Shown here: positions 40,224 through 50,092 of the stretch, piece after piece
How positions within the stretch are numbered: position 1 is the first letter of the stretch
Layout of the letters: every line of letters starts with the position of its first letter
NCBI RefSeq assembly: GCF_026015985.1
Contig: NZ_CP110389.1
Location: 4,682,001-4,746,000, forward strand
DNA from: Rhodopseudomonas sp. P2A-2r
Lineage (GTDB): Bacteria > Pseudomonadota > Alphaproteobacteria > Rhizobiales > Xanthobacteraceae
Direction of reading: 5' to 3'
DNA: 64,000 nucleotides
The notes under the pieces: model-generated
The model's input: the letters and a program-made list of their open reading frames with translations, nothing else
Told to the model about the DNA's origin: nothing
The model's database searches: none
Translations under genes and position numbers: made by a program

Positions 40224-42181
40224 ATTCCGACCCCTACCACCCTGCTATTGGTGCTTTTCAAATTCCGGAACCGCGCCAGCGCCCAGAGCGGGAAGAACTT
40301 TGCATAGCCATGGTAGCGCAGATAAAACACCCGCGGAAACCCTGTTGCGGTGTAACGCGCCTCGTCCCACCAGCCTTTTTCGCCTTGTGTGTCAATCAGG
40401 TAACGCATTCCGCGGGCGACGGCGGGATGTTCGACCTCACCAGCAGCCATGAGCGCGAGCAAGGCCCATGCCGTTTGCGATGAGGTGCTCGGGGCTGGCT
40501 CATATCCCTTGTAGTCGAGCCGGTAGCTGACTGCGTCCTCGCCCCAGCCGCCATCGGCGTTCTGGATCGACAGCAGCCAGCCCACCGCCTTGCGCATCGT
40601 CGGTTCCTGATGGTCCACCCCGGCGGCGTTCAGCGCGCACAGCACCGACCAGGTGCCATAGATGTAATTCAGGCCCCAGCGGCCGTACCAGGATCCTTCC
40701 GGCAGCTGGGTGCGGCGCAGATAGTCGACACCGTCGGCCATCGGCTTGCTGGACCCGATGGTCTCGCCGAGCTGGGCCAGCATCGAGACGCAGCGCGCGG
40801 TGACGTCCTCGGTCGGCGGGTCGAGCAGCGCGCCGTGGTCCGAGAACGGGATGTTGTTGAGATAATATTCGAGGTTGTCGACATCGAACGCCGCGAAGCC
40901 GCCGTCGCGGCTCTGCATGCCCTCGATCCATTCGCGGCCGCGGTCGATGGCCACGTCATAGTCGCTGGTGCCGCTGCGCCGGCGCGCGCGATCCATCGCC
41001 ATCATCACCACGGCGGTATCGTCGAGATCGGGGTAATGCGCATTGTTGTACTGGAAGGCCCAGCCGCCCGGCCGCAGTTCCGGCCGCTTCACCGCCCAGT
41101 CGCCCTTGACGTCGAGCACCTGCTTCGGCCGCAGCCAGTCCAGCCCCTGCTTGGCCTCGGCCACCGCGTCGTCACCGCCGGTCTCGAGCAGCGCATGCGC
41201 GGTCAGCGCGGTGTCCCACACCGGCGACACGCAGGGCTGGCAGTAGGCCTCCTCCTCGCCGATCACCAGCAGCTTGTCGATACCCGCGCGGGTCACCGCC
41301 CGCGGCGGATAGTCGGCGGGAAAGCCGAGCACCTCATACATCATCACGGTGTTGGCCATCGGCGGATAGATCGCGCCAAGACCGTCCTCGCCGTTCAGCC
41401 GCTCCTCGACAAAGGCCACCGCCTTGGCCATCGCACGCGCCCGCAGCCGCTTGGGAAAATACGGCTCGGTGGCGCGCAGGACGATGTCGATGCCGCTGAA
41501 GAACGCGAACAGCGCGCGGTTCTGATGCGGCGCCCGCGGCGTTCGGCCGATCAGCTTGGGATCCTGCAGAAACAGTTCGCGGATATCGATCTCGCCGAGA
41601 TTCTGCGCCCGCGGCTTCAGGGCGGCGAGCACCATCAGCGGCACGATGGTGGTGCGCGCCCAGTACGAAATCTTGTTGAGGTGAAACGGAAACCAGAAGG
41701 GCAGCAGCATGATCTCGACCGGCAGCACCGGTACGCTCTTCCACGTCAGCACGCCGAACATCGACAGCATGAAACGCGTGAACACGTTGACGTGGATGGC
41801 GCCGCCGCGCGACCGGATCGCCTCGCGCGCCTTCGCCATGCACGGCTCGTTGGGATCGACGCCCATCATCTTCAACGCAAAATAGGCCTTCACGCTGGCG
41901 CTCATGTCGAACGCACCGTCCTGCACCAGTGCCCAGCCGCCATGGGTTCCCTGCGTCCGGCGAATGTAGTTGCCGATCTTGCGCTGCAGTTCGTGATCGA
42001 CCGGCTCGGCGAGATAATGGCGCAGCAGAACGTATTCGGAGGGGATGGTGACATCGGCTTCGAGCTCGAACACCCAGTGGCCGTCGGGCTGCTGGAAACT
42101 CAGCAGGCCGTGCTTTGCCGATGCGATGCTCGCATCGAGCGTGGCGCGTTCAACTTCGACGTGGTCGTTCATGACATCCAT
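40220..42181 (-). CDS. shc: Squalene-hopene cyclase (HpnF)
   Basis: This 653-residue cyclase turns squalene into hopene and hopanol in one step at the inner membrane. The proton-donating DxDD motif is DLDD in NNAHYPDLDDTAVVMMAMDR. Repeated QW-type motifs are seen (QQPDGHWVFELEADVTIPSE, GMQSRDGGFAAFDVDN, LPEGSWYGRWGLNYIYGTWS, IQNADGGWGEDAVSY). ATG at 42181 is chosen; ATG 42172 is also in frame, and the frame is open to 42403 with unlikely sequence. It lies 52 bases after hpnE and overlaps hpnG. Confidence 0.96.
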   Translation of the reverse strand: MDVMNDHVEVERATLDASIASAKHGLLSFQQPDGHWVFELEADVTIPSEYVLLRHYLAEPVDHELQRKIGNYIRRTQGTHGGWALVQDGAFDMSASVKAYFALKMMGVDPNEPCMAKAREAIRSRGGAIHVNVFTRFMLSMFGVLTWKSVPVLPVEIMLLPFWFPFHLNKISYWARTTIVPLMVLAALKPRAQNLGEIDIRELFLQDPKLIGRTPRAPHQNRALFAFFSGIDIVLRATEPYFPKRLRARAMAKAVAFVEERLNGEDGLGAIYPPMANTVMMYEVLGFPADYPPRAVTRAGIDKLLVIGEEEAYCQPCVSPVWDTALTAHALLETGGDDAVAEAKQGLDWLRPKQVLDVKGDWAVKRPELRPGGWAFQYNNAHYPDLDDTAVVMMAMDRARRRSGTSDYDVAIDRGREWIEGMQSRDGGFAAFDVDNLEYYLNNIPFSDHGALLDPPTEDVTARCVSMLAQLGETIGSSKPMADGVDYLRRTQLPEGSWYGRWGLNYIYGTWSVLCALNAAGVDHQEPTMRKAVGWLLSIQNADGGWGEDAVSYRLDYKGYEPAPSTSSQTAWALLALMAAGEVEHPAVARGMRYLIDTQGEKGWWDEARYTATGFPRVFYLRYHGYAKFFPLWALARFRNLKSTNSRVVGVGM

Positions 42182-42233
42182 CCTGCTCGACTTCTCCGTG
42201 GTCGCCGCGCGAGCCGGTCGCGCGCCTGTGGGA

Positions 42234-43496
42234 TCAGGCCCGGCGCATCGCCAGCACGAGATCGGCGGCGCGATCGCCCGATCGCACCGATCCCTCGATG
42301 GTCGCCGGCAACCCGGTATCGGTCCAGTCACCGGCGAGAAACAGGTTCTTGAAGGCGGTGACGGGACCGGGCCGCAGCGCGTTCTGCTCCGGCGTGGCTT
42401 CAAAGGTGGCGCGGCGCTCGCGCACGATCTGCCACGGCGGCAGCTCGGTGGCGACGTCGATGCCGGCGGTCCGGCAGATGTCGTGCCAGAGCGCGCGCGC
42501 CAGTTCCTCGCGCGGCATGTCGATGAGCCGGTCGGCGTTGCTGATGGTGATCGACAGCCGCTGCGGAAACGCGAACAGCCATTCGACCAGCCCGCCGACC
42601 ACGCCGGTCAGGTCCGGCAATCCCGGTGGCGGATCGAAGCGGAAATGCGCGTTGACGATGGCGCGGAATTTGGTCGGAGCGGTCAGTCCGGGCAGCATGG
42701 ACATGGCCGCCCGCGGCGGCGCCGCCATCACGACGACATCGTCGATGCCCATCGCAATGCTGTCGCCGGCGCCGAAATTCAACGCGCCGACCCGGTCGCC
42801 CTGCATCTCACAGCCGCGCAGCTCGTGGCCGAAATGCACGCCGGCGCCCCCGGCCCGCAGCAGCTCGATGGCCGGCTCGACCAGCACCGCGGACAGGCCG
42901 TCGCGGGCAATCAGCGGGCGGCAGGACCGCCCGCCGGCTAACAGGGTTTCGCGGACGATGGCGCCGGCCAGCCCCGCCGAGCCTTCCGGCGGATCGACAT
43001 TGAGCGCCGCCAGCAGCAGTGGCTGGACCAGCCGGTCGTAAAGCGTGCCCGTGCAGGGGATGGCATCGCCGACCAGCCGGCTCGGCTTCGACCAGACCAG
43101 CGGCATCAGCCGCAGATAATCCATCACCGAGGTGTCCGGGACACGGCGGGACTTGTCGAACAGCCAGGTCGGAATTTTGCTGTTGCCGAGATCGAGCAGC
43201 CAGCGTTTTCCGCTCGCCAGGTCGATGAACGGAAACTGCGCGGTTGCCGGCCCGACAAGGCCTGCCTCGGTGCCGATCGACCTGGCATAGGCGACGGCGT
43301 GGCTGTTGCCCGACAGCAGCAGGTGGTTGCCGTTGTCGATGGTCAGCTGCGTCGCTGCGTCGAAATAGGAGCGGCAGCGACCGCCGGCCTGCTGGGTGGC
43401 CTCGTGCACCTCGACCTGCCAGCCGGCATTGACGAGGCGAACCGCCGCGGAAAGGCCGGAAATTCCAGCACCGATGATGTGAACTGTTTTGGGCAT
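42234..43496 (-). CDS. hpnE: HpnE, hydroxysqualene dehydroxylase
   Basis: This 420-residue FAD protein has the dinucleotide-binding start MPKTVHIIGAGISGLSAAVR, then EATQQAGGRCRSYFDAATQL, ARDGLSAVLVEPAIELLRAG and the closing NLFLAGDWTDTGLPATIEGS. HpnE reduces hydroxysqualene made by HpnC to squalene. The ATG at 43496 overlaps the hpnD stop (ATGA). The annotated frame upstream is only read-through of hpnD sequence in another frame. Confidence 0.95.
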   Translation of the reverse strand: MPKTVHIIGAGISGLSAAVRLVNAGWQVEVHEATQQAGGRCRSYFDAATQLTIDNGNHLLLSGNSHAVAYARSIGTEAGLVGPATAQFPFIDLASGKRWLLDLGNSKIPTWLFDKSRRVPDTSVMDYLRLMPLVWSKPSRLVGDAIPCTGTLYDRLVQPLLLAALNVDPPEGSAGLAGAIVRETLLAGGRSCRPLIARDGLSAVLVEPAIELLRAGGAGVHFGHELRGCEMQGDRVGALNFGAGDSIAMGIDDVVVMAAPPRAAMSMLPGLTAPTKFRAIVNAHFRFDPPPGLPDLTGVVGGLVEWLFAFPQRLSITISNADRLIDMPREELARALWHDICRTAGIDVATELPPWQIVRERRATFEATPEQNALRPGPVTAFKNLFLAGDWTDTGLPATIEGSVRSGDRAADLVLAMRRA

Positions 43497-44335
43497 CAGA
43501 TGATCGCGTATTGCAGCAGGATGGCAATCTTGGACGCCTTGCCGAGGCGCACCGGATCGCGCGGCAGCGCAAAGCCGCGCTTGACCAGCAGTTCGAGAAT
43601 CTTGCGATAGTATTTCGACATGATGCGCGGCGCCCGCACCAAACGCCGCTTGTTGCGGCTCATGATCTCGTCGGCCTTCTTGAAATGCATCCGTGCCCGC
43701 AGCACCAGCGGCGCGCAGACCTTCGGCAGCGCCGGGCTGGCGATCACCACCTGGGGATCGCTCGACGTGATGCCGGCGTGAAACAGCATCTCGCGCGGCA
43801 GATACAGGCGCCCGATGCCGGCATCCTCGTCGATGTCGCGCAGAATGTTCGTCAATTGCAGCGCGCGGCCGAGGTGATGCGCCAGCAGAATGCCGTCCTC
43901 GTCCGGCAGGCCGAACACCTTGACCGACAGCCGGCCGACGGCGCTGGCGACACGGTCGCAATACAGATCCAGCGTCGCCTCGTCGGGCGCGCGGATGTCG
44001 GCGGGAATATCCATTTCCATGCCGTCGATGACGGCGATGAAATCTTCCTTGCGCATGCCGAACTGCTTGATCGGGCCGACATAGTCGCGCACGCGGGCTG
44101 GCGGATGGCCGTCATAGAGCGCATCGATATCGCGCCGCCACTGCGCCATGTCGGCAAGCCTGACGTCGCGCGGGCCATCGGAGTCGGCGATATCGTCGAC
44201 CTGACGGCAGAAGCTGTAGATCTGGAACATGGCCTCGCGCTGGGCGCGCGGCAGGATCCGCATCGCCGCGTAAAACGAGCTGCCTGCCGCAATGCCCTGA
44301 GGCTGTTCGACTTCGGACGTCATCTGCTGGTTCAT
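43496..44335 (-). CDS. hpnD: HpnD, presqualene diphosphate synthase
   Basis: This 279-residue trans-isoprenyl diphosphate synthase-like protein has Asp-rich motifs QIYSFCRQVDDIADSDGPRD and LQLTNILRDIDEDAGIGRLY. HpnD condenses two farnesyl diphosphates to presqualene diphosphate. The ATG at 44335 overlaps the hpnC stop as ATGA; an in-frame Met at 44323 is an alternative. The tight overlaps hpnC-hpnD-hpnE indicate one mRNA. Confidence 0.95.
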   Translation of the reverse strand: MNQQMTSEVEQPQGIAAGSSFYAAMRILPRAQREAMFQIYSFCRQVDDIADSDGPRDVRLADMAQWRRDIDALYDGHPPARVRDYVGPIKQFGMRKEDFIAVIDGMEMDIPADIRAPDEATLDLYCDRVASAVGRLSVKVFGLPDEDGILLAHHLGRALQLTNILRDIDEDAGIGRLYLPREMLFHAGITSSDPQVVIASPALPKVCAPLVLRARMHFKKADEIMSRNKRRLVRAPRIMSKYYRKILELLVKRGFALPRDPVRLGKASKIAILLQYAII

Positions 44336-45210
44336 GCGCGGGGCGTCGATCGGGACAACGGCGCGCTGCCGGTGGCGCGGCGCCACAGGAAGCCGGCGAT
44401 GCCGCTCAGGGCGAAACCGGCCATCGCCGGCTTCGACAGGTGGACATTGTCGCTGAGCGGATCGCGCACCTTCAACAGGTTCAGGATCTGCCAGGCGAAG
44501 GTTTCGATCACCGCGATCTCGCAGCCGAGCCGGATGTCCGTCACGTGCCCAGCCAGGGTCTGGCTCTGCACCATCAGGGTCTCGGTCTTGGCCGCCAGTT
44601 CGCGGATACCGGCCAGCAGCGCTGGCGAAGACTTCGGTTGGGCGAGATCCGCGATGCCGGCGCCGTGGCGCGCAAAGGTCTCGGCGGGAATGTAGACGCG
44701 ATCGAGGTCGCGATAGTCGGCGGCGCAATCCTGCAGATGGTTGTTGATCTGCAAGGCCGCGCACAGCGCGTCAGAGGCCGGCCAGGTGGCCGTGCTCTCG
44801 CCGTGCACATCCAGCATGAAGCGGCCGACCGGCATGGCGGAAAACGAGCAATAATGAATCAGCTCATCCCAATTGGCGTAGCGCCGCTTGGTGACGTCCA
44901 TGCGGAATGCCGTCAGCACGTCACAGGCGTGGCGCGGCGGCATCGCCCGCTCCGCGAGTGCCGAACGTAGCGCCAGCGCCTCGGGCTGGGCATCGCCCTG
45001 CCCGAGCAGCCCCGCCTCGAGCTCGTCGAGCAACGCCAGCTTGGCCGCATCGCCAAGCTCGGCGTGATCGGCGATGTCGTCGGCGGTACGGACGAAATTG
45101 TAGAAGGCGAGAATCAGGGCACGGTGGCGCGGATGAATGATCCACGACGCCACCGGGAAATTCTCGTCGCGATGGGTCTTCCCAGATCGCAGGTCGCTCG
45201 CAGGGGTCAT
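44332..45210 (-). CDS. hpnC: HpnC, hydroxysqualene synthase
   Basis: This 292-residue protein is a squalene/phytoene synthase-like enzyme with Asp-rich motif FYNFVRTADDIADHAELGD and second motif LQINNHLQDCAADYRDLDRV. HpnC converts presqualene diphosphate to hydroxysqualene. It is the first gene of the operon hpnC-D-E-shc-hpnG. The 186 bases upstream, to the Cys-rich gene, should hold the operon promoter, but no clear -35/-10 pair could be picked out. Confidence 0.95.
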   Translation of the reverse strand: MTPASDLRSGKTHRDENFPVASWIIHPRHRALILAFYNFVRTADDIADHAELGDAAKLALLDELEAGLLGQGDAQPEALALRSALAERAMPPRHACDVLTAFRMDVTKRRYANWDELIHYCSFSAMPVGRFMLDVHGESTATWPASDALCAALQINNHLQDCAADYRDLDRVYIPAETFARHGAGIADLAQPKSSPALLAGIRELAAKTETLMVQSQTLAGHVTDIRLGCEIAVIETFAWQILNLLKVRDPLSDNVHLSKPAMAGFALSGIAGFLWRRATGSAPLSRSTPRA

Positions 45211-45396
45211 CAGGAACTGGCTACGTTGGTTGGAACATGGTCACCCGCGTACCGCCCGGGCCCGAAAAGGGCCATGGACGGATCGGGTCGCGCCCCCATA
45301 TAGGGGAAATCCGCCGGCTAGACCAACGCCAATCTGCCGACCGGAACTTTCCGCGGCGGACTGGGCAGTTGGCCCGCCCTCCGCGCGGCCCAGGCC

Positions 45397-45636
45397 TTAC
45401 TGGCCGTGGCTTACCAACACCTCGTTGCAGGCCTTGGTCAGCTTGGGGCGGTTTTCCTTGAGGCAGGACAGAATGACAAGGTCACCCTGATCCATCAGGG
45501 GGCGGCAAAAGCGCTGGACGTCGCGGGTACAGGCCTTTTGTTCCTGCTCGGTGCCGCTTCGCTGTTGCTGCTGGGCCAATGCGCCCGTCGAGGCAGAAAC
45601 AGAAACCACCGCCAGTACCAAGAAAATTTTACGCAT
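45397..45636 (-). CDS. Small secreted cysteine-rich protein
   Basis: This 79-residue protein begins with a signal peptide (MRKIFLVLAVVSVSASTGAL, AQ cleavage). The mature part has four Cys with the spacing of a Cys-rich repeat (QKACTRDVQRFCRPLMDQGD, VILSCLKENRPKLTKACNEV). Such small periplasmic proteins are common in Bradyrhizobium and have no assigned role. It lies upstream of hpnC on the same strand, separated by 186 bases. Confidence 0.8.
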   Translation of the reverse strand: MRKIFLVLAVVSVSASTGALAQQQQRSGTEQEQKACTRDVQRFCRPLMDQGDLVILSCLKENRPKLTKACNEVLVSHGQ

Positions 45637-46024
45637 TGTCTTCCTTCAATATAGGGGGATTCAGCCCGGATTCTGCATAGCATATCCAGCGTGGTTCGCA
45701 CCGTTGGCAAGGCCTGAACGTCAGGCCCTCGCGCTGTTTAGCGGCGAACGATGCAGCCGTGCCACAGGAAACATTGCGATAGGCCGAATTTGTGTCCACG
45801 CTACGCCGAGGAGGTGGCCTCGCCCGCAATCCAGGCATTCGGCTCTGCGGGAACTTTTGGTCGCAAGCCACCCGGCAACATAAATGCTTCACCTCCTGCG
45901 GAATAACATCGCATCGCGGAGCACACCATCGCTTGAACCAAAAGCACCGCAGCGACACTTAAACTTCGATAGGACGCGACGTATATCTCGACGCGGCATC
46001 GTCATCTTGATGGGGAAAGTCGAT
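45637..46024. other. Intergenic region with no recognised feature
   Basis: These 388 bases separate the Cys-rich gene and the following secreted protein, which diverge. Short frames exist on both strands but have no start signal or family look. No strong hairpin, repeat or known operator was seen; both genes' promoters are probably here. Confidence 0.4.
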
Positions 46025-46522
46025 ATGCAGAGCTTTGCTGAAAGTTTCACCGCGCGCGCGATCAAGGCGGCGAGCATCGGCGCCGCGTTGCTGTTCTCGG
46101 TATCCGCCGGCCATGCGCAATCGGGTCCGTTTGCCGGCTTCGACGGCTCGTGGAGCGGCAACGGCACGGTCTCGCTATCGGATGGTACCACCGAGCGGAT
46201 TCGCTGCCGGGCAACCTACAAGGTCGACGGCGGTAACGCGCTGAAGCAGACCCTGCGCTGCGCCAGCGACAGCTACAAGTTCGACCTCTCGAGCGACGTC
46301 ACCAGCCAGGGCAACCAGGTGACCGGAAGCTGGAGCGAGGCCAGCCGCAATGTCTACGGCAACCTCAATGGCCGCGCTGGCGGCGGCCAGATTGACGTGT
46401 TCGTCGAAGCGGCCGGTTTCGCAGCCACCATCACCCTGACGACCCGCGGCAACCGGCAGTCGGTGTCGATCAGTTCGAAGGGCGAGATCCGCGGCGTACA
46501 GATCAGCATGGTCAAGGGCTGA
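46025..46522 (+). CDS. Secreted hypothetical protein, beta-rich
   Basis: This 165-residue protein has a signal peptide ending SAGHAQS and a body of alternating short strands (FDGSWSGNGTVSLSDGTTER, IRCRATYKVDGGNALKQTLR, QVTGSWSEASRNVYGNLNGR). It resembles small lipocalin-like or heme-utilisation-type periplasmic proteins found in rhizobia, but I do not recognise a named family. The start at 46025 follows GGGGAAA; ATG 46010 is in frame too. A family A repeat starts 15 bases after its stop. Confidence 0.75.
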   Translation: MQSFAESFTARAIKAASIGAALLFSVSAGHAQSGPFAGFDGSWSGNGTVSLSDGTTERIRCRATYKVDGGNALKQTLRCASDSYKFDLSSDVTSQGNQVTGSWSEASRNVYGNLNGRAGGGQIDVFVEAAGFAATITLTTRGNRQSVSISSKGEIRGVQISMVKG

Positions 46523-46536
46523 GGTACATTCCCTGC

Positions 46537-46653
46537 CGTCGCCCGGCCTGCGCGCAACTGCGCGCCAGGACCCGGCGACCCGGCAGCACCGGCAGTTGCG
46601 ATTTATCACAAGCGCCTGCGTATACCGGGTCCGCCGCTTTCGCGGGGGATGAC
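46537..46653. repeat. Dispersed intergenic repeat, family A copy 2
   Basis: It shares with the element at 22430-22550 the ordered blocks CGCCCGGCCT, GCGCGCAACTGCGCGC, GGCGACCC and the closing CCGCTTTCGCGGG-GATGAC. It lies between two convergent genes, as copy 1 does, 15 bases after a stop codon. The middle differs in sequence, so the two are diverged relatives and not a recent duplication. Confidence 0.7.
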
Positions 46654-46678
46654 AGTCGCGTGCGTGGTGCCCCAGTCC

Positions 46679-49048
46679 CTACTCCGCCGGCTTGGCCAGC
46701 ACGGACGTCCCGGAAATCTTCTGCTGCAGGTTGATCAGCCACATTGCGGTCGGACGCAGGATGAAAAGGTCGGCGAACAGGGCCGCGACCATGGCGAAGG
46801 CCGAGAGCCAGCCGAACAGCCGCAGTGACGGCAGATCCGAAAACACCGTGACGACGAGGCCGCAGGCCAGCACCACCGTGGTCAGGATCAGCGCCGGCCC
46901 GACCAGCACGGTGGCCCGCTCCACCGCGATCGCGGGATCGGTGCCGGGCGTATCTTCCAACCGCAGGCGGTTGAGGAAGTGGATGGTGGCGCTGAGGCCG
47001 AGGCCGAACGACACCGTGAGGGCCACCACGCTGGCAAATTGCAGCCCCTCCCCGAGCAGCCACAGCACCGTGCCCGACAGCACCACCGGGAAGATGCCGG
47101 GCAGGATGCAGGCGAACATGACCACCCAGGAGCGGAACGCCAATCCGATGAAGATCGCCACCAGCCCGAATTCGATGGTCAGGCCGTGGTTGAGCTTCTC
47201 GATCATGCCAGCGGAATTGCGCGCCGCGATCGCCGACAGGCCGGTCACCGCGATTTCGTAGCCGGGATGCTTCTTGCGGATGTCGTTCAACTGGCTGTCG
47301 AGCTTGTCGACCACCGGCAGGATCGCGCTTGAATCGAGGTCCGGTACCCGGCCGGACACCACCACCGCCATCTGATCGGCGGAGATGAAGCGCCGCACCA
47401 GATGTTCGGGGAGCAGGCTGACATATTCCTTCAGCGTCGCCACGTCGTTACTGCCCGCCTTTTCAGCCAGCCAGCGGCGCAGCGTTTCCAGCGACCAGAC
47501 ATTGCCGACGCCAGCCGACTTCTCCACCATCGAATGCACGTCGGCGATGGTCTGCAGGGTCTGCGGCGAATACAGCGTCTCGCCCTTGGGGAACTCGATC
47601 AACACGTCGATCGGATTGGCGCCCGTCAGCTTGGCATCGAGACGACCGGAGGCGGCCACCGCCTGCTCCTTGTCCGGCACCTGGTCAGCGAGGCGATAAC
47701 GCGGTTCCAGATTGGCATAGATGACAGCCAGGCCGCCGACGAGAACGACCGAGATCAGGCTGAACAGGCCCGGACGGCCGACCATACGCACCGCGATCCA
47801 GTAACAGAAGGAGCGTAGCGCGTTGACGCCGGCGTCGGCGGTCTGGAACTTGGCGGCAAACACCTTTTCGTTGCGTACCAGCAGCACGCCGAACACCGGC
47901 ACCAGCGACAGCACCGCCAGCAGCGCAATGACGGTGGCGGCGAGACCCGCCTCGCCGAAGGCGCGGATCAGATCCGAATCGGAGAACTGCAAGGCGAGAA
48001 AGGAAATGCCGGCGGTGGCGTGGGTCAGCACGCAGGCCGGGCCGACCACCAGGACCGCGTTCTTGAACGCCGAATACTTGTCCTCGCCCGCAATCAGCCG
48101 GTCGCGCGCCGCGAAGGTCAGCTGCATGGAATCCGCGAAGCTGATCACCATGATCAGCGGCGTCATCACGTTGAGGAACATGTTGAGGCTGAAGCCGGCC
48201 CAGCCCAGCGCGCCCAGCGCCAGCAGGATCGCCAGGAGCGGCGGGAATGCCGCCACGATCATGAACGACACCTTGCGGAAGAAGATGATGGCGATCAGGC
48301 AGCCGGCGAGAATGCCGGCGACGTTGTAGATCAGGCCGTCGCGCTCGACCGCGTTGCGGATCTCGAGCTGCATCACCGGCACGCCGGAGAGCTGCTTGGT
48401 CAGCCCACTGTCGGCCAGATCGTCGTTCATGATCTTGCGGATCTCGCCGACGGCCTTGCTCAGCTTGTTGTTGCTGACCACCGCCGGATCGAGCGACAGC
48501 ACCACAAGGGCCAGCGTGCCGTCATCGGACAGCAATTTGCCGCGGATGATCTCGTTGTTCTTCACCGTCTCGATGAATTTGTCGTAGGCGGCCCCTTCCG
48601 GCAATTCCGACGGGAACAGCGCCGCCGGCAGCTTGCCGGGCGCCGGCGCCTGGCGCGCCGAGAACAGCGAGATCAGCCCGCGCACGCCGTCGACCAGCTG
48701 CAGATCGGTGACGAGGTCGCGCACCTTCTCGAGGTTCTGCCGTTCCAGCAGGGTCTTGCCCTCGACCACCACCAGCACGTCGAACTCGCTGGACGGAAAG
48801 CGCTTCGTCACTTCCTCGTACTGCCGATATTCCTTGCTGTCGGAGCGGAACAGCTGGCTCAGCGAATCGTCGATCTTGATGCGCTGGATGCCGAAGATGG
48901 CGCCGACCACCAGCGCCAGCAGGATAATGCAGGACAGCACCGGCGCCTTGACCGCAATCAGGCCGATGCGCTCCAGCCCGAAGGCGATGCTCAGCGACCG
49001 GCGACCCGATGGAGAGAGATCGGCGTCGCGGGAATTCTTGTCGTGCAT
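46679..49048 (-). CDS. MMPL/RND-family transporter near hpnP
   Basis: This 789-residue protein has a first membrane segment (VLSCIILLALVVGAIFGIQR), a periplasmic loop with IDDSLSQLFRSDSKEYRQYE, and five to six clustered membrane segments in each half (for example SFMIVAAFPPLLAILLALGA and FASVVALTVSFGLGLSATIH). It is shorter than HpnN and only distantly similar to it. MMPL proteins move lipids or hydrophobic compounds. It lies 217 bases after eutC on the same strand, in the hpnP-eutC neighbourhood, making a lipid substrate plausible. Confidence 0.88.
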   Translation of the reverse strand: MHDKNSRDADLSPSGRRSLSIAFGLERIGLIAVKAPVLSCIILLALVVGAIFGIQRIKIDDSLSQLFRSDSKEYRQYEEVTKRFPSSEFDVLVVVEGKTLLERQNLEKVRDLVTDLQLVDGVRGLISLFSARQAPAPGKLPAALFPSELPEGAAYDKFIETVKNNEIIRGKLLSDDGTLALVVLSLDPAVVSNNKLSKAVGEIRKIMNDDLADSGLTKQLSGVPVMQLEIRNAVERDGLIYNVAGILAGCLIAIIFFRKVSFMIVAAFPPLLAILLALGALGWAGFSLNMFLNVMTPLIMVISFADSMQLTFAARDRLIAGEDKYSAFKNAVLVVGPACVLTHATAGISFLALQFSDSDLIRAFGEAGLAATVIALLAVLSLVPVFGVLLVRNEKVFAAKFQTADAGVNALRSFCYWIAVRMVGRPGLFSLISVVLVGGLAVIYANLEPRYRLADQVPDKEQAVAASGRLDAKLTGANPIDVLIEFPKGETLYSPQTLQTIADVHSMVEKSAGVGNVWSLETLRRWLAEKAGSNDVATLKEYVSLLPEHLVRRFISADQMAVVVSGRVPDLDSSAILPVVDKLDSQLNDIRKKHPGYEIAVTGLSAIAARNSAGMIEKLNHGLTIEFGLVAIFIGLAFRSWVVMFACILPGIFPVVLSGTVLWLLGEGLQFASVVALTVSFGLGLSATIHFLNRLRLEDTPGTDPAIAVERATVLVGPALILTTVVLACGLVVTVFSDLPSLRLFGWLSAFAMVAALFADLFILRPTAMWLINLQQKISGTSVLAKPAE

Positions 49049-49265
49049 GGTGCGTCCAGTCCTGTCGTCGGCGTCGTTTGCCTAGCTAGCGTCCCGGGCA
49101 GGAATGAGGCTGAGAGCGCCGCAGCGACCAGCATTGGCCCTTGAAAACATGCAGTAAATTTGGCGTTGCGAGGTTTAGCAGGTCCGCATGACGACTCGCA
49201 AGGCGGCGGCAGCGCGGCGATTGCGTTCCCGGTCACAATGGCGCGAACACCCGCGATGTTTTCGT

Positions 49266-50057
49266 TCAGGCCCTTGAGCTCGCAACCGGGCCAGGACCGG
49301 CAATCTGCGACGGTCGTCCGCTGTCGTCCTTCAGCGCCACGCCGGTGACGCCGCGGGCGAGGCCCGCGCGCGCCAGCCAGGCGATCTTGAAGGCGGCCTC
49401 GTCGTAGCTCAGCCCGGCGGCATGGATGTTGGAGACGCAATTGCGTTCGGCATCGGTCAGGCCGGGCTTGGGCGCAAAGGTCAGGTAGGCGCCGAGACTG
49501 TGCGGCGCCGACAGACCGGGCCGCTCGCCGATCAGCACCACCACCATTCGCACATTCAGCAAGGCGCCGATGCGATCGCCAAGCGCAACGCGGGCACCGC
49601 CTGCCACCACCGCCGGCCCAAGGCCGATCCCCGCCTCCGCCAGCCGCGGCAGCAACCCGCGCACCAGGCCTGCGGCATGGGCGTTGACGGCGGCCGGCGA
49701 CAGCCCGTCGCCGATCACCAGCACCATGTCGCAGGGCGGTTGCTGGCGCTCCGCCAAACGCGTCTCCGAGGCAGCATCGAGCAACCGGCCGAGATCGGGG
49801 CGTTTCAGATAATCGCCGCGGTCGGCGACCTGGCTGGTCACCAGGATCGGTGTGAGGCCGAGGCCGGCCAGATCGGAGGCGAGCCGTTCCGCATCGAACG
49901 GCGCATGCACCGCGTCGCGGGCGCGGGCGTGATCGAGGGTGAAATCCAGCAGTGCACGGGTCGGAAGGCCGCCGCCAACGCGGCCCAGCGCCACCCGCGC
50001 CGGGGTCAGCGCCTTGAGATCGTCCAGCGTCCGCGGCGGGCGCGATGGCAAAGTCAT
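49266..50057 (-). CDS. eutC: Ethanolamine ammonia-lyase small subunit EutC
   Basis: This 263-residue protein begins near [20 protein letters not shown] and shows the EutC pattern: [80 protein letters not shown] and [20 protein letters not shown]. With EutB it forms the adenosylcobalamin enzyme that splits ethanolamine to acetaldehyde and ammonia. It starts 35 bases after hpnP and is likely on the same mRNA. Unusually, its partner eutB is 3.3 kb upstream. Confidence 0.94.
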   Translation of the reverse strand: MTLPSRPPRTLDDLKALTPARVALGRVGGGLPTRALLDFTLDHARARDAVHAPFDAERLASDLAGLGLTPILVTSQVADRGDYLKRPDLGRLLDAASETRLAERQQPPCDMVLVIGDGLSPAAVNAHAAGLVRGLLPRLAEAGIGLGPAVVAGGARVALGDRIGALLNVRMVVVLIGERPGLSAPHSLGAYLTFAPKPGLTDAERNCVSNIHAAGLSYDEAAFKIAWLARAGLARGVTGVALKDDSGRPSQIAGPGPVASSRA

Positions 50058-50092
50058 TTCGTCCCGCCCAGTGAAGCCGGCGCCACGCCGGC

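Noticed and set aside
40610..42352. A 580-codon plus-strand frame
   Set aside because: It is antisense to shc, which is fully conserved; no family signal.
45629..45958. A 109-codon frame overlapping the Cys-rich gene's start
   Set aside because: No signal peptide, no ribosome site, and composition of a chance frame.
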